Shown piece after piece: positions 32,742 through 34,038 of a stretch of 34,038 nucleotides of DNA (its first letter is position 1; the number at the start of each line of letters is the position of its first letter). The stretch spans positions 1-34,038 of the forward strand of contig NZ_AFUB01000047.1 of the NCBI RefSeq assembly GCF_000222705.1. Direction: 5' to 3'. Source of the stretch: Streptococcus mitis bv. 2 str. SK95. Lineage in GTDB: Bacteria > Bacillota > Bacilli > Lactobacillales > Streptococcaceae. The notes under the pieces are model-generated. The model worked only from the letters and a program-made list of their open reading frames with translations, was not told the origin of the DNA and did no database searches. The position numbers were made by a program, and so were the translations under genes.

Positions 32742-33908
32742 ATGAATTACCTTGTTATTTCTCCCTACTATCCGCAAAACTTTCAACAATTTACAATCGA
32801 ACTCGCTAATAAAGGCATCACAGTCTTGGGAATTGGTCAGGAGCCTTACGAACAACTAGATGAACCTTTGCGCAATAGCCTGACCGAGTATTTCCGTGTA
32901 GACAATCTTGAGAACATAGATGAAGTCAAACGCGCAGTTGCCTTTCTTTTCTACAAGCATGGTCCTATCGACCGCATTGAGTCCCACAATGAATACTGGC
33001 TTGAGCTAGACGCAACACTCAGAGAACAATTCAATGTCTTTGGTGCCAAACCCGAGGATCTCAAAAAGACCAAATATAAGTCTGAGATGAAGAAACTTTT
33101 CAAAAAAGCAGGTGTCCCTGTGGTACCTGGAGCTGTTATCCAGACGGAAGCAGATGTGGATAAAGCAGTGAAAGAAATCGGTCTACCAATGATTGCCAAA
33201 CCTGATAATGGAGTGGGAGCGGCAGCAACCTTTAAGCTTGAGACAGAAGACGATATCCATCACTTCAAAGAAGAATGGGATCATTCAACCGTTTATTTCT
33301 TTGAGAAATTTGTCACTTCTAGCGAAATCTGTACCTTTGACGGGCTTGTGGATAAGGATGGCAATATCGTCTTTTCAACGACTTTCGATTATGCCCATAC
33401 ACCACTTGATCTGATGATTTATAAGATGGACAATTCCTACTATGTGCTTAAGGATATGGATCCCAAACTACGCAAGTATGGTGAAGCCATTGTCAAAGAA
33501 TTTGGCATGAAAGAGCGCTTTTTCCATATCGAGTTCTTCCGTGATGGGGACGACTACATTGCGATTGAGTACAATAACCGTCCTGCAGGTGGTTTTACTA
33601 TTGATGTTTATAACTTCGCTCACTCCTTGGATCTCTACCGAGGTTATGCGGCGATTGTCGCAGGAGAAGAGTTCCCAGCATCAGAATTTGAACCTCAATA
33701 CTGTTTAGCTACATCACGTCGTGCTAATGCTAACTATGTTTATTCAGAAGAGGACCTTCTTGCCAAATACAGCCAGCAATTCAAGGTCAAAAAAATCATG
33801 CCAGCAGCCTTTGCAGAGTTACAAGGAGATATTCTCTATATGTTAACAACTCCAAGTCGTGAGGAGCTGGAGCAGATGATTGCAGACTTTGGTCAACGTC
33901 AAGACTAA
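32742..33908 (+). CDS. ATP-grasp domain protein (carboxylate ligase-like)
   Basis: A 388-residue ATP-grasp enzyme. The N-terminal Rossmann-like domain begins MNYLVISPYYPQNFQQFTIE. The ATP-grasp fold (about 110-310) includes the phosphate loop MIAKPDNGVGAAATFKLE, the hinge VYFFEKFVTSSEICTFDG and the metal-binding IAIEYNNRPAGGFTIDVYNF (E-x-N-x-R-P-x-G-G). Such enzymes activate a carboxylate as acyl phosphate and join it to an amine or other nucleophile; dipeptide-type ligation is possible. I start it at the ATG at 32742, six nt after AAAGGAG; an in-frame TTG two codons earlier abuts the ribosome binding site. Last gene of the esterase operon. Substrates unknown. Confidence 0.91.
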   Translation: MNYLVISPYYPQNFQQFTIELANKGITVLGIGQEPYEQLDEPLRNSLTEYFRVDNLENIDEVKRAVAFLFYKHGPIDRIESHNEYWLELDATLREQFNVFGAKPEDLKKTKYKSEMKKLFKKAGVPVVPGAVIQTEADVDKAVKEIGLPMIAKPDNGVGAAATFKLETEDDIHHFKEEWDHSTVYFFEKFVTSSEICTFDGLVDKDGNIVFSTTFDYAHTPLDLMIYKMDNSYYVLKDMDPKLRKYGEAIVKEFGMKERFFHIEFFRDGDDYIAIEYNNRPAGGFTIDVYNFAHSLDLYRGYAAIVAGEEFPASEFEPQYCLATSRRANANYVYSEEDLLAKYSQQFKVKKIMPAAFAELQGDILYMLTTPSREELEQMIADFGQRQD

Positions 33909-33910
33909 TG

Positions 33911-33950
33911 AAAAGGATGAAAGAAGTTTGTCTTCTTTTGTCCTTTTCTT
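33911..33950 (+). terminator. Terminator after the ATP-grasp gene
   Basis: A long imperfect stem pairs AAAAGGATGAAAGAAG (33911-33926) with CTTCTTTTGTCCTTTT (33932-33947), with a TG/TG internal mismatch, followed by a short T-tail. It closes the three-gene operon. Confidence 0.75.
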
Positions 33951-33999
33951 AAAGATAAGTTAAATAAAGCGTTTTCCATAGATTCTTTTAGAAAATCGG

Positions 34000-34028
34000 T
34001 TGCTAAAAGGCCTAAAAATTGATAGAAT
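34000..34028 (+). promoter_or_regulatory. Promoter for a gene beyond the window
   Basis: TTGCTA (34000-34005) and extended-type TGA-TAGAAT (34023-34028) with 17-bp spacing at the right end. The gene it serves lies outside the window. Confidence 0.55.
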
Positions 34029-34038
34029 AAGGATTGTC

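Noticed and set aside
33968-33985. cre-like site (TGGAAAACGCTTT on the minus strand) near the right end
   Set aside because: Two mismatches in conserved positions of the consensus and no associated promoter on a known catabolic gene.

Overview
The window comes from a low-GC Gram-positive coccus, almost certainly the Streptococcus mitis group (S. mitis/oralis/infantis or a close relative of S. pneumoniae). Three things point there: the tmRNA tag peptide reads AKNNTSYALAA, most proteins look very close to their pneumococcal counterparts as I recall them, and the small streptococcal families DUF4059 and DUF6556 are present. The FtsK linker appears to differ from the pneumococcal one I remember, so S. 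pneumoniae itself is less likely. No prophage, CRISPR array or intact insertion sequence is visible.

Layout. 1-3564: glycyl-tRNA synthetase genes glyQ and glyS, separated by a 211-bp hairpin-rich spacer, then a UPF0291/DUF896 gene. 3606-5173: an AT-rich orphan gene of 446 codons with its own extended -10 promoter, lying between two terminators. 5174-8022 (minus): a redox operon with a cytoplasmic ApbE-type flavin transferase and two paralogous NAD(P)H:FMN reductases; the second carries a PAS-like domain and a tail with two copies of an ApbE flavinylation motif. It is divergent from nox (NADH oxidase), and both promoters carry CcpA (cre)-like sites. 9749-11274: pdxS-pdxT, vitamin B6 synthesis. 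11295-12385 (minus): DUF1836 regulator plus hemolysin III-like membrane protein, with a palindromic operator on a consensus promoter. 12459-15594: acetyltransferase, ogt, ArsC/Spx-like gene, and an amino-acid ABC permease/ATPase pair without a binding protein. 15672-16873: DUF4059 small membrane protein and trxB. 16910-18294 (minus): def then rlmB. 18450-21246: CapA-like protein, HAD phosphatase, SGNH hydrolase. 21262-21926: ssrA (tmRNA) and, on the minus strand, tRNA-Ser(GGA). 22017-25641: fruR-fruK-fruA, with a cre-like site. 25728-28034: ftsK. 28079-28504 (minus): DUF6556. 28642-31007: cysteine desulfurase and thiI. 31144-33908: two esterase-like hydrolases and an ATP-grasp protein forming an uncharacterised operon.

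How the genes work together. Most of the window is core housekeeping: translation (glyQS, def, rlmB, thiI, ssrA, tRNA-Ser), redox balance (nox, trxB, ApbE and its reductases), cofactors (pdxST), fructose uptake and chromosome segregation. The most interesting unit is the apbE operon. The transferase and a reductase with two DATSGAS tail motifs are encoded together, have no export signals, and sit under apparent carbon-catabolite control next to nox. This predicts a cytosolic reductase carrying two covalently attached FMN groups. The orphan gene at 3729-5069 and the esterase/esterase/ATP-grasp operon are the other parts whose roles I cannot assign.
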